Shown piece after piece: positions 63,201 to 64,000 of a stretch of 64,000 nt of DNA; within the stretch, counting starts at the first letter, position 1; each line of letters begins with the position of its first letter. Both the position numbers and the translations under genes were made by a program. Origin of the DNA: Melghirimyces thermohalophilus. GTDB taxonomy: Bacteria > Bacillota > Bacilli > Thermoactinomycetales > DSM-45169. The notes under the pieces are model-generated. The model did not search any database. It had not been told where the DNA came from and saw only the letters and a list, made by a program, of their open reading frames with translations. The stretch covers positions 62,001 to 126,000 of the forward strand of contig NZ_FMZA01000003.1 in the NCBI RefSeq assembly GCF_900102685.1, written 5' to 3'.

Positions 63201-64000
63201 CGACGGTGGCCCAAAAAACAGCTTTCGGTTATGTGAAAAAATATGAAGAAGACAGAGGGATTCAATGGAGGAATGCGGAGATCGACCGTATGGTGGAGGG
63301 CTGTACCGGTGTGAAGCGAACTACCGGTCAGCACCCCGGAGGGTTGATGGTGATCCCGCAAAACATGGATGTGTACGATTTCACACCGATTCAGCGCCCC
63401 GCCGATGATGTGAAATCGGAAACCATCACTACCCATTTCGACTATCACGCGATCAGCGGTCGATTGTTGAAGCTTGATATCCTGGGTCATGATGATCCGA
63501 CGGTTATCCGCATGCTGCAGGATCTGACGGGGGTAGATCCCAAAACGATCCCGGTCGATGACCCGGAAGTGAAAAAGCTGTTCAGCGGCACCGAGTCTCT
63601 GGGTGTCACTCCGGAAGAGATCGGAACGGTAACCGGAACCCTGGGCATTCCCGAGTTTGGAACCCGCTTTGTTAGGCAAATGTTGGAAGATACAAAACCG
63701 ACCACCTTCGGGGAATTGGTCCGGATTTCTGGACTTTCCCACGGCACCGATGTCTGGCTCAACAATGCGCAAGACTTGGTCCGCTCTGGTACAGCGGTGT
63801 TGGCGGAGGTGATCTCCACCCGGGATGACATCATGGTCTACCTCATTTATAAAGGGATGGAGCCTTCGATCGCCTTTAAACTGATGGAGAAGGTGCGGAA
63901 AGGAAAGGGGCTTACCGATGAAGAGGCGGACTTGATGCGTAACCACGGCGTGCCTGAGTGGTATATCGATTCCTGCCGCAAGATCAAATATATGTTTCCG
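60221..64000 (+). CDS. polC: DNA polymerase III PolC (runs off the right edge)
   Basis: Gram-positive replicative polymerase. The frame is open from TTG 60221 (after GGAAGCAGGGGGGAAA) to the edge: 1260 codons of the usual ~1440. Order: N-terminal domain, OB-fold region (about 225-325), PHP domain beginning V-E-L-H-L-H-T-A-M-S-A-M-D-G near 333, and an inserted DnaQ-like 3'-5' exonuclease (V-V-F-D-V-E-T-T-G-L near 420, H-N-A-R-F-D-M-G-F). PHP continues, then the polymerase core with a four-Cys zinc motif (C-P-E-C, C-E-Q-C) and catalytic P-D-I-D-L-N-F-S-G near 960. The missing tail would finish fingers and the C-terminal domain. Confidence 0.98.
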   Translation, partial: MSIREPKKRDRLVEVLRRAQISDEEARHFAGAYIEKVKVSRRDRSWTFCLQLHHPVPPDILFKVQERIARAFQQVADVRFVIHYDRADLSQLMEMYWHWIRKRVGERLSPSAAGWLSRAEWSLEGEQLTIRFASPLMQKMAVAKQLDQAVSAFFQEISGHRIQVALDCQSSTEATEKFLEEREQAERQWVEEAMNHLEASEPPAEEDESAEEVPVTIGYDFHDDPILIKEITDEERRVVIRGSVFKAEVRELRSGRTLLTFNVTDYSDSIAVKVFARDKEDAAKLGRVKDGMWLAIRGSVQFDTFARDLVVMANDLKEVPPHKREDRAEEKRVELHLHTAMSAMDGVHDAESMVKQAADWGHPAVAITDHGVLQAYPDAYAAGQKHGIQVIFGLEAFVVDDGVPIVTRPSDRALKEDSYVVFDVETTGLSAVHDEIIELAAVKVEKGEIVDRFEAFINPHRPLSATITELTGITDDMVKDAPDLSDVLPRFLSFIQGCVLVAHNARFDMGFLQEGCKKIGKDPVDNPVIDTLELGRFLYPRLKNHRLNTLCKKFDIDLTQHHRAIYDAEATGYLLWQMVKDCEEREILRLNQLNNFTGERDLSRLRPFHAIVLVENYTGLKNLYKLVSRSHLEYFHRMPRIPRSLLEKYREGLIIGSGCEKGELFEAALQKSPAEVEEIANFYDYLEIQPVEVNQHLVEKGIVEDQERLREANRLLVEIGQKLNKPVVATSNAHYLNPWEATYREILAFNQTGGFRNRGPLSPAYFRTTDEMLEEFSYLGEETARKVVVDHPRDIAARIEEVKPFPDGLHTPIIEGADEELRRICYETATQLYGDPLPEIVEERLEKELGSILKHGFGVIYLISHKLVTKSLADGYLVGSRGSVGSSFVATMSHITEVNPLPPHYVCPECKHSQFITDGSVASGFDLPDKDCEQCGAKMKKDGHDIPFETFLGFKGDKVPDIDLNFSGEYQPRAHKYTEELFGQEYVYRAGTISTVAQKTAFGYVKKYEEDRGIQWRNAEIDRMVEGCTGVKRTTGQHPGGLMVIPQNMDVYDFTPIQRPADDVKSETITTHFDYHAISGRLLKLDILGHDDPTVIRMLQDLTGVDPKTIPVDDPEVKKLFSGTESLGVTPEEIGTVTGTLGIPEFGTRFVRQMLEDTKPTTFGELVRISGLSHGTDVWLNNAQDLVRSGTAVLAEVISTRDDIMVYLIYKGMEPSIAFKLMEKVRKGKGLTDEEADLMRNHGVPEWYIDSCRKIKYMFP

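Noticed and set aside
62714-63946. 410-codon minus-strand frame opposite polC
   Set aside because: Shadow of PolC, which is open and conserved on the plus strand across the same span.

Overview
This is a chromosomal stretch of a Gram-positive, spore-forming Bacillota. The strongest evidence is gene order: sucC-sucD-dprA-topA-trmFO-hslV-hslU-codY-rpsB-tsf-pyrH-frr-uppS-cdsA-dxr-rseP-proS-polC follows the Bacillus subtilis smf-topA to polC region. PolC, CodY, a GltC-like LysR regulator, a T-box leader, a SleL/YaaH-like GH18 lipoprotein and a DynA-like tandem dynamin point the same way. GC-rich codon use, a flagellum-free codY-rpsB junction and a complete kynurenine operon would fit Thermoactinomycetaceae (inference; no database was searched).

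Layout. 1-216: 5' end of a catalase gene on the minus strand. 217-5600: an eroding region with an IS3-type transposase remnant fused to an uppP fragment, a cobalamin riboswitch with a terminator, cbiA (its GATase cysteine is replaced by Gly), cobQ, and a frameshifted PduO-type adenosyltransferase pseudogene. 5600-15300: THUMP RNA methyltransferase, acyl-CoA synthetase, a T-box-controlled proBA operon, ung, thiolase, a hot-dog thioesterase and a GNAT acetyltransferase. 15400-21900: a CitA/MalK-type sensor kinase, its response regulator and a 2-hydroxycarboxylate transporter; then a GltC-like regulator, an internally deleted gldA relic and an SDR. 22159-25812: a double dynamin GTPase. 25900-34500: spore GH18 lipoprotein, signal peptidase I, OFA-type MFS, DUF819 membrane protein, membrane-anchored phosphodiesterase, a thioesterase behind a FadR-like operator, an ICMT-like methyltransferase and a PaaI-like thioesterase.

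34604-38274 is a compact kynurenine operon. A SagB-type flavin oxidoreductase with an extra N-terminal domain precedes kynA, kynU and kynB. The three kyn enzymes turn tryptophan into anthranilate; the SagB-type protein has no obvious role there and is the least-explained gene of the window. 38300-40000 holds small accessory genes, including a membrane-anchored cupredoxin.

40244-64000 is housekeeping: succinyl-CoA synthetase, DNA uptake/topology (dprA, topA), tRNA methylation (trmFO), the HslUV protease, CodY, ribosome and translation factors (rpsB, tsf, frr), UMP kinase, isoprenoid/lipid/cell-wall precursors (uppS, cdsA, dxr), the site-2 protease RseP, prolyl-tRNA synthetase and PolC, which runs off the right edge. 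Compared with B. subtilis, xerC/codV is missing between trmFO and hslV, and the fla/che operon is missing between codY and rpsB.

No tRNA, rRNA or CRISPR array was seen. I found no clearly new multi-gene system. The best candidates for follow-up are the SagB-kyn operon, the decaying B12 locus with its altered CbiA, and the FadR-like operator.
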